Assembly: GCA_944321185.1 (NCBI GenBank)
Contig: CALUKH010000003.1
Coordinates: 1-64,000, forward strand
Direction of reading: 5' to 3'
Length of the DNA stretch: 64,000 nucleotides
Origin: an uncultured Alistipes sp.
Lineage (GTDB): Bacteria; Bacteroidota; Bacteroidia; Bacteroidales; Rikenellaceae
A model generated the notes under the pieces. The model saw nothing but the letters and a program-made list of their open reading frames with translations. It made no database searches and was not told the origin of the DNA. How positions within the stretch are numbered: position 1 is the first letter of the stretch; the number at the start of each line of letters is the position of its first letter. Both the position numbers and the translations under genes were made by a program. Below are positions 38,201 through 45,487 of this stretch, one piece after another.

Positions 38201-38459
38201 AGGGGTCGCTCATCAGCAGTTGGAACGAACCGTCGGCCCCGGCGACGGCTCCGCTGCCGTCTTCACCGACGATGGTGGCACCGACGAGCGGATTTCCTGC
38301 CTTGTCGCGTACCGTGCCCTGGATCCGGACTTTGGCCGAACCCCGGTTTTCAGACCGTGCATCCTGGCCCTGGGCCGTGATGCCGAGGAATGGGGGGGGG
38401 AAAACCGTAAGAGCAAGCATCAGCAGGCTCTTTGTCAATGAGTTGGAGAGAATCTTCAT
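35205..38459 (-). CDS. SusC/RagA-family TonB-linked outer-membrane transporter
   Basis: A 1084-residue transporter. A signal peptide, a carboxypeptidase-like regulatory domain (IQGTVRDKAGNPLVGATIVGEDG), the box around DDVVVIGYGSRDRSS, the plug (LIGGSIKGVLVSQNSGAPG, INIRGITS, PLYVIDGVPQ) and a barrel ending in YPLARTFSFGVNLTF are all present. The predicted signal peptide is odd: its hydrophobic core contains three consecutive prolines (VFPPPF, residues 19-24) encoded by a run of nine C. It is the first gene of an operon with SusD and TlpA genes and has a consensus promoter about 100 bp upstream. Confidence 0.95.
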   Translation of the reverse strand: MKILSNSLTKSLLMLALTVFPPPFLGITAQGQDARSENRGSAKVRIQGTVRDKAGNPLVGATIVGEDGSGAVAGADGSFQLLMSDPSKSVTVRFIGYEPAVIIPGSRTSLDITLQTSAQRLDDVVVIGYGSRDRSSITSSISSLRQEDVAVMAPVASSLQDLIGGSIKGVLVSQNSGAPGAVTKINIRGITSPYPNSTSGISNNTPLYVIDGVPQFVDDTQGINPLQSLSPNEIESIDVLKDASATAIYGSRGANGVIIVKTKGGHRGDHPSVEFGYTLSIANPVKTYKPLNNTEYLDLQREVLQNAGAAMKEYFSLGSQVMIPFYFDDIIRNYANYDDEYNFLGLNESRFGKASTDWDRLVRNRNAVSHSYRAAVRGGTEKSDYSIAFNAINQQGLYLQDNMDTYNGRIQVNTQIARGIRVGGVMNYSYSEHKTSQQSEIFASTRNYKYAPDVEPYDENGVPNRLDASMLVMSMGATDPSPVGLLAMKNVSEATAYTASAYTEIDLLRREAHALKFRADLNASIYDSNSSSFMPQSTMPQDPMLELPSTLSVGRGRTTNTSINFRFDYDYSLGLHSLQAMLGYGSDRNHTTSSSQNYANLADEEIMIQPSAAKQYQGGADASYRGGLNSIYSRVSYDFGKRYFVDLSMRADESSKFGINNRWGFFPAVSAGWMISNEPFMASVRNIDQLKLRLSWGMTGSTNVPDFAYIQYYEIGSVGGNVYGNNSAVVLKNFLPNPDLRWEMTREWNLGVDFSFFNGRLFGSVDLYRRYTDGALAPAPHILESGMSEYFANIIDVSNRGVEISVGGDIVRSNDFQWTSTLNFSLNRNRIEKLNSAQLSDTYQDIFVEGKPVGVVKGYDVEGIAQSEEQVQQLNAAAVEKGFSSYQSSSLGVGDYIMRDTNGDGHISSDDRIVVANPEARFFGGWTNHFQYRNLSLSLLFQYSYGAQAVYSAVQQDISSAFGQSVTREVYGKTWTPERTDAYFPRLVAMGYSYNSMTNNRYVYDASYLRLKNLTLSYALPQNWAKRIHAGNIAVFFTATNLFTVTSWPGIDPETVGSAVYNMGTNNDPYPLARTFSFGVNLTF
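38392..38400 (-). repeat. C9 homopolymer in the SusC signal-peptide coding region
   Basis: Nine G on the plus strand are nine C in the coding strand, spanning codons 20-23 of the SusC gene. Gain or loss of one base would shift the frame at the signal peptide and switch the gene off. Confidence 0.85.
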
Positions 38460-38556
38460 ACGGTTTGGTTTAAGTTAAAAAATAAAAATCCGTTTTGCGG
38501 GTGAAAACGGAGTATGGGATCATATACAGAGAAGCGTTCAGCAGGGGGTGTGGAAA

Positions 38557-38588
38557 CAAATGTAAGCAAACAAAACGTGAAAACCAAA
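38557..38588 (-). promoter_or_regulatory. Promoter of the SusC-SusD-TlpA operon
   Basis: On the minus strand TTTG (38585-38588), 20 nt, then TACATTTG (38557-38564) fit the -33/-7 consensus. The leader to the start codon is about 90 nt. The 38460-38850 interval is otherwise without a recognisable gene. Confidence 0.65.
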
Positions 38589-38822
38589 TCCGGACGAGAA
38601 ATTCTTGCTTCTCGTCGTTTCGAAGGGTTTGGAAACGTTGGTTGTGAGCAACTTGAGAGGATGTGGTTCTTCGTGTGCGACAGTTCGATGAGGGCGGCTG
38701 CGCATATCGGGCGGTACGGGAGGAGCGTAGTTACGTGATTGTACGAAGGACTTTTCGGTTTGGGTTTCTGGCTGATGACATAAAAATTTCCACTGGAAAT
38801 ATTTTTTAATGGAAAATAATTG

Positions 38823-38830
38823 TACCTTTG
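38823..38830 (+). promoter_or_regulatory. Candidate -7 box for the MarR gene
   Basis: TACCTTTG lies 20 bp upstream of the MarR start codon. The sequence around it is A/T-rich; no spaced TTG was found. Confidence 0.55.
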
Positions 38831-38850
38831 TGGCGAAACAGACTTGAGAA

Positions 38851-39261
38851 ATGGAACCAATTTGTCGGATCAAGGAGATCTATCGGATTCTGTATCAATT
38901 TGAAAAGCAGTTTTCGGAGCGTCACGCAATGACGATCAACGAGGCGATGCTGCTCTGCTGCCTGAAGCAGGGCGGGGCCCGTACGGCGGGAGAGCTTTGC
39001 GAATTTGTCGGGCTGTCGGCCCCGCGCGTGTCGAAGGTCATCGCAACGGTCGAGAGCAAAGGGTATATCCGTCGCGAAATCGGCTCACACGACCGTCGCC
39101 AGATGCTCTTTGTGCTGACGGACCGGGGGGCCGCGAAGATCCGGCAGATGCAGCAGGCCGCGATGGGTTTCGACGAACTCGTTGCGCAACTGAGAGCCTT
39201 CGTGGAGACGGCACTGGACCCCGAATCGGAAAATCAATCACACAACCATACGAACCTATGA
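38851..39261 (+). CDS. MarR-family transcriptional regulator
   Basis: A 136-residue winged-helix regulator. The helix-turn-helix is RTAGELCEFVGLSAPRVSKVIATVESKGY and the wing is IRREIGSHDRRQMLFVLTDRG, the classic MarR DxR pattern. It contains two adjacent cysteines (LLCCLKQ) and one in the recognition region (ELCEFVG) that could respond to oxidants or sulfur species. The stop overlaps the start of the next gene by the ATGA arrangement, so it is translationally coupled to the CoA-disulfide reductase fusion and very likely controls it. Confidence 0.92.
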   Translation: MEPICRIKEIYRILYQFEKQFSERHAMTINEAMLLCCLKQGGARTAGELCEFVGLSAPRVSKVIATVESKGYIRREIGSHDRRQMLFVLTDRGAAKIRQMQQAAMGFDELVAQLRAFVETALDPESENQSHNHTNL

Positions 39262-41801
39262 AGATTCTTATTGTCGGAGGGGTGGCCGGAGGAGCCACCG
39301 TGGCGGCCCGCCTGCGCCGCCTGGACGAGCAGGCCGAGGTGATCCTCTTCGAGCGGGGGGCCTACGTCTCGTATGCCAACTGCGGCCTGCCTTATTATAT
39401 AGGTGGCACCATCGCCCAGCGGTCGAAACTCTTCGTGCAGACCGTGAAGGGCTTCACCGACCGCTTCCGCATCGACATCCGCACCGAACAGGAGGTGACG
39501 GCGATCGACCGTGCGCGCAAACAGGTCACCGTGCGCCGCACGACGACGGGCGAAACCTATACCGAAACGTATGACCGGCTGGTGCTCTCGCCCGGAGCCG
39601 AGCCGCTGCGACCGGCGATCGAGGGGATCGACTCTCCGCGGATCTTCACGCTGCGCAGCGTCCCCGATACGGATGCCATCAAACGGTATGTCGACGAGCA
39701 GCATCCGCGGCGGGCCGTGGTCGTGGGCGGCGGATTCATCGGGCTGGAGATGGCCGAGAACCTGCACCACCTCGGATTGCGGGTCGACGTGGTGGAGATG
39801 GCCGACCAGGTGATGGCGCCGCTCGACTTCTCGATGGCCGCGCTGGTCCACCGCCACCTGACGGACCGTGGGGTGGGTCTCTATCTGAAGGATGGCGTCG
39901 TGCGCTTCGAGGAGAGCCCCGCGGGGCGTGTGACGGTCTCGCTGCAGAGCGGACGGCAGATCGTGTCGGATCTGGTGATTCTGAGCATCGGCGTGCGTCC
40001 CGAGACCACGCTGGCCCGCGAGGCGGGGCTCGAGATCGGTGAGCGGCGCGGCATTGCGGTCAACGAGTACATGCAGACCTCCGATCCGGCGATCTACGCC
40101 CTGGGCGATGCCGTCGAGGTGCCGCATCTGGTGACGGGACGTCCGGCGCTCATTCCGCTGGCGGGCCCGGCCAACAAACAGGGACGCATCGTGGCCGACA
40201 ACATCGTGCTGGGCAATACGCATCGCTATCGGGGGTCGATCGGCACGTCGGTGGCCAAGGTCTTCGATCTGACGGTGGCGGCGGCCGGCGCCAATGCCAA
40301 GCTGCTCAAGGCCTGCGGCATCGAGTACATCGAGTCGTTCACCCACGGCGCCTCGCACGCGGGGTACTATCCCGATGCGCTGCCGCTTGCAATCAAGATT
40401 CTCTTTGCACCCGGGACGGGCCGCCTGCTCGGGGCACAGGTCGTCGGGTGCGACGGCGCCGACAAGCGCATCGAGATGTTCGAACAGATCATCCGCACTG
40501 GCGGCACCGTCTACGACCTCACGGAGCTCGAACACGCCTATGCACCGCCCTACTCCTCGGCCAAGGATCCGGTGAACATGTCCGGATATGTGGCCGAGAA
40601 TATCCTGGCGGGGCGCGTGCGGGTGATCCAGTGGCGGGAGATCGCAGCGCTGGGCGACGAGACGCTGCGCATCGATGTCCGCACGCGCGACGAGTTTGCG
40701 ATGGGGTCGATTCCGGGCTTCGTGAACATCCCGCTCGACGAACTGCGCGAACACCTCGACGAGTTGCCGCGCGAGCGCCCCGTTGTGGTGAGCTGTGCCG
40801 TCGGGCTGCGGGGTTATCTGGCCAGCCGCATCCTCACGCAGCACGGATTCCGCGACGTACGCAACCTCTCGGGAGGCTATACGACGTGGCGTGCGGCGAC
40901 GGCTTCGGTTCCCGAACCCCGCGACGGGGAGGAGTGCCGGTGCGACTGCGCTCCGGTGCGTGATTGCCGGAGTGTGGCGCAGCCGGGATGTACGGATGTG
41001 GCGACGGGCTGCGGCGGTCTGGCGACCGGTTCCGAAGAGGCGGATGCCGCCACGCTGGAGGTCGATGCCTGCGGGCTGATGTGTCCGGGGCCGGTCCTGC
41101 AGCTGAAGAAGAGTTACGAGGGGCTGAAGCCGGGCGGTCGGCTCCGCATCACGGCCACGGATCAGGCCTTCGGACGCGACGTGGCCTCGTGGTGCCGCAT
41201 GACCGGTGCCGAGTTGCTCGCACTCGACAACTGCGGCGGCAAGGTGCGGGCGCTGATCCGCAAAGGGGTCCAAACCGCCGCACTGTGCGGACAGTCGCAG
41301 CAGGAGGCGGCTCCCCGGACGGCGCAGGCGGCCGACAACAAGACGATCGTCGTCTTCAGCGATGATCTGGACAAGGCGCTGGCCTCGTTCGTCATAGCCA
41401 ACGGCGCGGCAGCCACCGGCAAACGGGTGACGATGTTCTTCACCTTCTGGGGTCTCAACGTCATCAAGAAGCGCCAAAAACCGGCCGTTCGGAAGGATTT
41501 CATGGGCCGCATGTTCGGCTGGATGCTTCCGGCCCACAGCGGGCGGCTGCACCTCTCGAAACTCGACATGTGGGGGCTGGGGAGCCGGATGATGCGCGGC
41601 ATCATGCGCCGCAAGAAGATTGCCAGCCTCGAGGAGCTGATGCATCAGGCGCTGGAGAGCGGCGTGGAGATGATCGCCTGCACGATGTCGATGGACGTCA
41701 TGGGCGTGCGGCGCGAGGAGCTGCTGGACGAGGTGACGCTGGGCGGGGTCGCGTCGTACCTCGACCGCACCGAAGCGGCCAATCTCAACCTCTTCATCTG
41801 A
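39258..41801 (+). CDS. Fusion protein: CoA-disulfide reductase, rhodanese, TusA and DsrE domains
   Basis: An 847-residue cytoplasmic protein of four parts. Residues 1-440 are an FAD/NAD(P)-dependent CoA-disulfide reductase: GGVAGGATVAARLRR, the single active-site cysteine Cys42 in YANCGLPYYIGG, and the C-terminal dimerisation domain with ITYAPPYSSAKDPVNM-like HAYAPPYSSAKDPVNM. A rhodanese domain covers about 455-550 with Cys513 in VVSCAVGLRGY. A cysteine-rich linker (ECRCDC, DCRS, GCTD, GCGG) leads to a TusA-like domain (about 600-670) with Cys605 and the CP motif at Cys609. A DsrE/DsrF-like domain closes the protein from about 697. The parts together suggest handling of persulfide or polysulfide sulfur from CoA or low-molecular thiols. 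Confidence 0.93.
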   Translation: MKILIVGGVAGGATVAARLRRLDEQAEVILFERGAYVSYANCGLPYYIGGTIAQRSKLFVQTVKGFTDRFRIDIRTEQEVTAIDRARKQVTVRRTTTGETYTETYDRLVLSPGAEPLRPAIEGIDSPRIFTLRSVPDTDAIKRYVDEQHPRRAVVVGGGFIGLEMAENLHHLGLRVDVVEMADQVMAPLDFSMAALVHRHLTDRGVGLYLKDGVVRFEESPAGRVTVSLQSGRQIVSDLVILSIGVRPETTLAREAGLEIGERRGIAVNEYMQTSDPAIYALGDAVEVPHLVTGRPALIPLAGPANKQGRIVADNIVLGNTHRYRGSIGTSVAKVFDLTVAAAGANAKLLKACGIEYIESFTHGASHAGYYPDALPLAIKILFAPGTGRLLGAQVVGCDGADKRIEMFEQIIRTGGTVYDLTELEHAYAPPYSSAKDPVNMSGYVAENILAGRVRVIQWREIAALGDETLRIDVRTRDEFAMGSIPGFVNIPLDELREHLDELPRERPVVVSCAVGLRGYLASRILTQHGFRDVRNLSGGYTTWRAATASVPEPRDGEECRCDCAPVRDCRSVAQPGCTDVATGCGGLATGSEEADAATLEVDACGLMCPGPVLQLKKSYEGLKPGGRLRITATDQAFGRDVASWCRMTGAELLALDNCGGKVRALIRKGVQTAALCGQSQQEAAPRTAQAADNKTIVVFSDDLDKALASFVIANGAAATGKRVTMFFTFWGLNVIKKRQKPAVRKDFMGRMFGWMLPAHSGRLHLSKLDMWGLGSRMMRGIMRRKKIASLEELMHQALESGVEMIACTMSMDVMGVRREELLDEVTLGGVASYLDRTEAANLNLFI

Positions 41802-41821
41802 GCCTCGCTCCGGAAGAGGTA

Positions 41822-41864
41822 GGGCGGAATCGTCCACTCCGTTACGGGGGTGGCGATTCCGCCC
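41822..41864. terminator. Long hairpin between the convergent sulfur-fusion and pncB genes
   Basis: GGGCGGAATCG pairs with CGATTCCGCCC, and an inner CCACTCC/GGGGTGG stem with one T-G pair adds seven more pairs. No T tract follows, but the site lies between two convergent genes. Confidence 0.75.
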
Positions 41865-41904
41865 TGTCGTGTCAGGTCCGGTGTCCGGATACGCTGTCGG
41901 CCGT

Positions 41905-43110
41905 TCAGGCCTTCCAGTTCAGTGCCGCCTGGAAGCGGGCGATCACCTCGGGTTTGCCGGTGTGCTTGCCGTCGTCCTCGCTCAGCTTGCAGGTGTCGTT
42001 GTAGAAGGGCCACACCTCGGTGATTTTGGCGGCCGTGAGTTTGATGACGATGTTCATCGGCTTGATCCCGTCGAAATCGTTGGTGAAGTGGGTGCCGATA
42101 CCGAACGACGGCTGGCACCACTCCCGGGCATAGCGCTGGATCTCGATGGCGCGGTCCGTGTCGAGGGCGTTGCTGAAGATCACCTGCTTGGTGCGCGGAT
42201 CGATCCCCAGCGAGCGGTATTTCTCGACGATCTTGTGCAGCTGTTCGCGATTGTCGCCGCTGTCGATGCGCAGCCCCTTGAAGAGGTTGGCGAAATCCTC
42301 CGAGAAGTTGAGGCTGAAGATCTCCCATCCGAACGTGTCGTAGAGGTAGGTGCCCAGTGCTCCGCGGAAGGTCTGCCGCCAGCAGTTCATCGCGATGTGG
42401 TTGGCCATCTGGGGGCCGTACATGCCGCCGATGGCCGAGACGAACTCGTGGGCCATCGTTCCGATGGGGGTCAGCCCGTGTTTCATGGCCAGATAGACGT
42501 TGCTCGTCCCGACGAACCGTCCGGCGTGGCGGCCCGCCTCGCTGCACGCCTTCAATGCCCGCACGGCCGTATCTTCGGCCTCGAACGAGGCCCGGCGCCG
42601 CGTCCCGAAGTCGCTGAAGACGCATCCGGCTTCGAGCAGCCGTTCGGCCTTGCGGTAACTCTTGCGGTAGTAGGCCTCGTAGTCGAGCCGTCGGGACTGG
42701 CCCGTCATGCGGTAGTAGAGTTCGGAGATGATGGCCAGCACCTTGACCTCGAGCAGGATCGTATCGGCCCAGCTGCCCTCGAACTCCACCTCGAGGTGCC
42801 CTGCCTCGTCCTGCCGGGCGGTGACCCATTTGCGGTTGAAGCGGTATCCCTTCAGGTAGTTGTAGAACCAGTGGGGGATGTAGGGGCAGCTTCGTTTCAT
42901 GAAGGCGATTTCGTCGTCGGTGATGACCAGCGTTTCGAGCAGGGCGACCTGTTCGAGCAGCGCCTGGGCGAATCCTGCCGGGTAGCACGTGCCGTCACGG
43001 TCGGTAAACGAGTAGCGGACCCGGGCCCGGGGAAAATTGTCGATGACGGCGCAGCACATCGTGAACTTGTAGAGGTCGTCGTCCGTAAAGTGTGCGATGA
43101 TTCGGTCCAT
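41905..43110 (-). CDS. pncB: Nicotinate phosphoribosyltransferase
   Basis: A 401-residue enzyme that joins nicotinate to PRPP in the Preiss-Handler NAD salvage pathway. Typical segments are the N-terminal FTDDDLYKFTMCCAVIDNFP (usual DLYKLTM), VRYSFTDRD, SDFGTRRRASF, the substrate-site FVGTSNVYLA and GTMAHEF, DTFGWEIF, and IDSGDNREQLHKI. No signal peptide. It is monocistronic, with a promoter about 35 bp upstream and a convergent hairpin at its 3' side. Confidence 0.96.
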   Translation of the reverse strand: MDRIIAHFTDDDLYKFTMCCAVIDNFPRARVRYSFTDRDGTCYPAGFAQALLEQVALLETLVITDDEIAFMKRSCPYIPHWFYNYLKGYRFNRKWVTARQDEAGHLEVEFEGSWADTILLEVKVLAIISELYYRMTGQSRRLDYEAYYRKSYRKAERLLEAGCVFSDFGTRRRASFEAEDTAVRALKACSEAGRHAGRFVGTSNVYLAMKHGLTPIGTMAHEFVSAIGGMYGPQMANHIAMNCWRQTFRGALGTYLYDTFGWEIFSLNFSEDFANLFKGLRIDSGDNREQLHKIVEKYRSLGIDPRTKQVIFSNALDTDRAIEIQRYAREWCQPSFGIGTHFTNDFDGIKPMNIVIKLTAAKITEVWPFYNDTCKLSEDDGKHTGKPEVIARFQAALNWKA

Positions 43111-43142
43111 GCAGGTAGTGGAGTTTGATTGCGTTCCGTATG

Positions 43143-43174
43143 CAAAAATACATCGGAGAAGGGGTTCTTTGCAA
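43143..43174 (-). promoter_or_regulatory. Promoter of pncB
   Basis: TATTTTTG (43143-43150) on the minus strand is preceded by TTG (43172-43174) at 21 nt, slightly longer than the usual spacing, 33 bp before the start codon. Confidence 0.55.
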
Positions 43175-43236
43175 GCAAAAACCTTCGGAATTCGCTTTTT
43201 TCGGCCTCAAAATCGTTGTGTCGGCCGCATGTGCCG

Positions 43237-44136
43237 TCAATTTCTCGAGCAGCGGTACTGGCTGGGCGAGATTCCGGTGCTCTTCTTGAACAGCAGGCTG
43301 AAGTACTGCACACTCTCGTAACCCAGCCGGCGGGCGACGTCTGCGGGGGTGTTGCCGGCCTTGAGCAGCAGGCCTTTGGCGGCTTCGAGCCGCTTGAGCT
43401 GGAAATATTCGTCGAGGGTCTTGCCGGTCTCGAACTTCAGCAGATCCTGGAAATAGGGGGTCGAAAGGCCCAGTTTCGCGGCGCAGAACGCGGCCGTAAA
43501 GAGCCCCGTGTCGCACAATGCGCCCGAGCGGATGCACTGCTCGAACAGGGAATCCAGCCGTTCGAGCAGGGATTGGTTGCCGGTTTGGCGCGTGATGAAC
43601 TGCCGTTCGTAGAAGCGCGTGCAGTAGTCCAGCATCAGTTCGATGAGGCGCGAGAGGATGGTGGCGCTGTGCGTGTCGACGGCGTGTTGGAGCTCTTCGG
43701 CGATGTGTTGCATGCAGTCGGTGACGGTTGCGGCTTCGCGCTGCGACAGGTGCAGGGCCTCCTCCTTGCGGTAGGAGAAGAAGGTGTAGTTGCCGAGGTG
43801 GTTCTTCAGCGGGGTGCGGTAGAGCAGATCGGGGTGAAAGGCCAGCAGCCACCCCTTGTCGGGCAGCGCTCCGGCTTCGCTCATGCGGAAGATCTCGCCC
43901 GGCTGGAGGAAGACCATCGTGGCGCAGGTGTAGTCGTCCGCGCGGCGGCCGCAGCAGCCACATCCGTCCTCGCATTTCTCGATGAAGAGGATGGCATAGA
44001 ATTCGAACTTCACGGCATCGTGCTCCAGATCGGGCCGCTGCAGGTTGATCACGCTGATCTGCGGATGCAGCGTCCGGCAGTTGAAGCTGCGGTTGCATTC
44101 GCAGACGGTCTTGAGATTCAGCGTCGAGGGTTTCAT
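43237..44136 (-). CDS. AraC-family regulator with a cysteine-rich sensor domain
   Basis: A 299-residue regulator. The C-terminal double helix-turn-helix (about 205-299) reads AFCAAKLGLSTPYFQDLLKFETG...LLLKAGNTPADVARRLGYESVQYFSLLFKKSTGISPSQYR. The N-terminal sensing domain resembles a cupin and contains an unusual cysteine set: Cys12, 14 and 20, then Cys55, 59, 61, 62 and 71. The segment LDYCTRFYERQF is shared with the paralogue encoded 5 bp upstream. The start is MKPSTLNLK; an upstream in-frame ATG overlaps the previous gene. Metal or redox sensing is an inference from the cysteines. Confidence 0.88.
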   Translation of the reverse strand: MKPSTLNLKTVCECNRSFNCRTLHPQISVINLQRPDLEHDAVKFEFYAILFIEKCEDGCGCCGRRADDYTCATMVFLQPGEIFRMSEAGALPDKGWLLAFHPDLLYRTPLKNHLGNYTFFSYRKEEALHLSQREAATVTDCMQHIAEELQHAVDTHSATILSRLIELMLDYCTRFYERQFITRQTGNQSLLERLDSLFEQCIRSGALCDTGLFTAAFCAAKLGLSTPYFQDLLKFETGKTLDEYFQLKRLEAAKGLLLKAGNTPADVARRLGYESVQYFSLLFKKSTGISPSQYRCSRN

Positions 44137-44141
44137 GAAGA

Positions 44142-45062
44142 TCAGTCGGCTTTTCGGGAGCGATACTCGTTGGGCGTGCATCCGACGCGCTTCTTGAAGA
44201 GCCGGCAGAGGTGTTGCGGATACTGGAATCCGATCGAGTAGGCGATCTGGCTGACGGTCTGCTGCGTCGTGGCGATGCGCTCCTTGGCCACCTCGATGAC
44301 CTTCTCCTGGATGAACTCCTGAGGGGTGCGGCCGGTCTCCTTTTTGATCATGTCGCCGAAGTAGTTGGCCGACAGGCAGAGTTTGTCGGCGAAGAAACGC
44401 ACCGACGGCAGCCCTTCGCGTTCGGCCGTGCGGCTCTCGAAGTAGTCGTCCAGCAGCCGCTCAAAGCGAATCTGGATGTCGCTGTTGGCCTTCGTGCGGG
44501 TGGTGAACTGCCGCTCGTAGAAGCGTGTGCAGTAGTTCAGCAGCAGTTCGATGTAGTTCACGAGCAGCCTCCGGCTGAAGCGGTCGACGTCGTGGCGCAG
44601 CTCCGTGTCGATGATCTTCAGACAATCGAGGATGACGTTGCGCTCCTCTTCGGAGAGGTGCAGCGCCTCGTTGGCCTCGTAGTCGAAGAACGAGTAGCGC
44701 TTGATGTTCTTGCCGAGCGAGGTCCCGACGAGCAGATCCGGATGGAAGAGGATGCCGTAGGCATTGATCTGCGTCCTGGGGGTCGAGGCGACGATCCGCG
44801 CCGACTGTCCCGGAGCGAAGCAGACGACGGTGCCCTCCTGGTAGTCGTACGGCTGGCGGCCGTACCAGATGTCGCAGGCCTTCTCCAGTTTGAGGAACAG
44901 GGCATAGATGCCGTAGTTCCAGCGGGTGTAACTGACCTGTCGGGTGGCCTTGTTCAGGTCGACGACACTGACCAGCGGATTGAGGGTTTCGAGGCCGTAG
45001 AGGCGGTTGTACTGATCGACCGTATCGAGGGTCACGGTTTGGGAATCCATCGTTGTCTCCAT
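44142..45062 (-). CDS. AraC-family regulator (tandem paralogue)
   Basis: A 306-residue regulator with C-terminal double helix-turn-helix: FADKLCLSANYFGDMIKKETGRTPQEFI and ATTQQTVSQIAYSIGFQYPQHLCRLFKKRVGCTPNEYR. The N-terminal domain is cupin-like (YQEGTVVCFAPGQSARIV) and lacks the cysteine cluster of the neighbouring protein. NYCTRFYERQFTTR shows common descent of the two. It is first in a two-gene minus-strand operon and is divergent from a MATE exporter gene 425 bp away. The exporter and the genes beyond it are the most likely targets. Confidence 0.9.
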   Translation of the reverse strand: METTMDSQTVTLDTVDQYNRLYGLETLNPLVSVVDLNKATRQVSYTRWNYGIYALFLKLEKACDIWYGRQPYDYQEGTVVCFAPGQSARIVASTPRTQINAYGILFHPDLLVGTSLGKNIKRYSFFDYEANEALHLSEEERNVILDCLKIIDTELRHDVDRFSRRLLVNYIELLLNYCTRFYERQFTTRTKANSDIQIRFERLLDDYFESRTAEREGLPSVRFFADKLCLSANYFGDMIKKETGRTPQEFIQEKVIEVAKERIATTQQTVSQIAYSIGFQYPQHLCRLFKKRVGCTPNEYRSRKAD

Positions 45063-45084
45063 GCTGTTTGCTGACTTTGTACGG

Positions 45085-45092
45085 CAAAGATA
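45085..45092 (-). promoter_or_regulatory. Candidate -7 box for the AraC operon
   Basis: TATCTTTG on the minus strand lies 23 bp upstream of the first AraC start codon and fits TAnnTTTG. No spaced TTG was seen, as expected if an activator is needed. Confidence 0.5.
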
Positions 45093-45268
45093 CGCATCAA
45101 TCCGCAGAGTGCGATAACCTTTCTTACGGAAGTTGCGGGCGGATGATGACCCGGTTTACGGATTTCGGCGGACGGCGGACCCGAAGCGGGACGGCGGGTC
45201 AGACGGCATGCGTCGGGACGGAGGGACGGATTCTGTAATCGGGGTCATCTTGTGATGCAAAAAAATGG

Positions 45269-45309
45269 AATCCGTCTACAACAAACCTGTCGGAAAATAC
45301 CGAACTTTG
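45269..45309 (+). promoter_or_regulatory. MATE promoter with candidate AraC operator
   Basis: AATCCGTCTACAACAA (45269-45284) is followed by 17 nt and then GAACTTTG (45302-45309), a -7-like box, with CC after it. A near copy of the same arrangement stands before the DUF3737 gene. The 16-mer occupies the usual -33 area, as a class II activator site would. Confidence 0.55.
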
Positions 45310-45487
45310 CCGCCGGAAACGGATGCCCGGGTGCGCCAAACCGCATCGGCCGCACAATAAATGCGGAGGCGGATCGTTTCCTTGCGATTTCGCGGAGCTG
45401 CACGGTGGCTCGCGGAGCCGCATGCCGGTTTGTGCCGGCGTGCGGATTGTACGATGAACCGGTGAAGGGATCGAAAACATACGCACG

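Larger units (their letters stand above)
45063..45487. other. Intergenic region between AraC pair and MATE gene
   Basis: 425 bp with promoters in both directions. It contains the AraC -7 box, an inverted repeat GACGGATTC (45225-45233) and GAATCCGTC (45268-45276), and the MATE promoter with its upstream motif. The leader of the MATE transcript would be about 170 nt. No small gene was convincing. Confidence 0.6.

Noticed and set aside
34914..38441. Long open frame of 1175 codons opposite the SusC gene
   Set aside because: It is the mirror of a real gene in a high-GC genome. Its product is Val/Arg/Gly/Asp-rich without domains, and the SusC on the other strand is unmistakable.
39234..41837. 867-codon open frame opposite the sulfur-transfer fusion
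   Set aside because: No recognisable domain and Arg/His-rich composition typical of antisense frames. The plus-strand protein has four clear domains.
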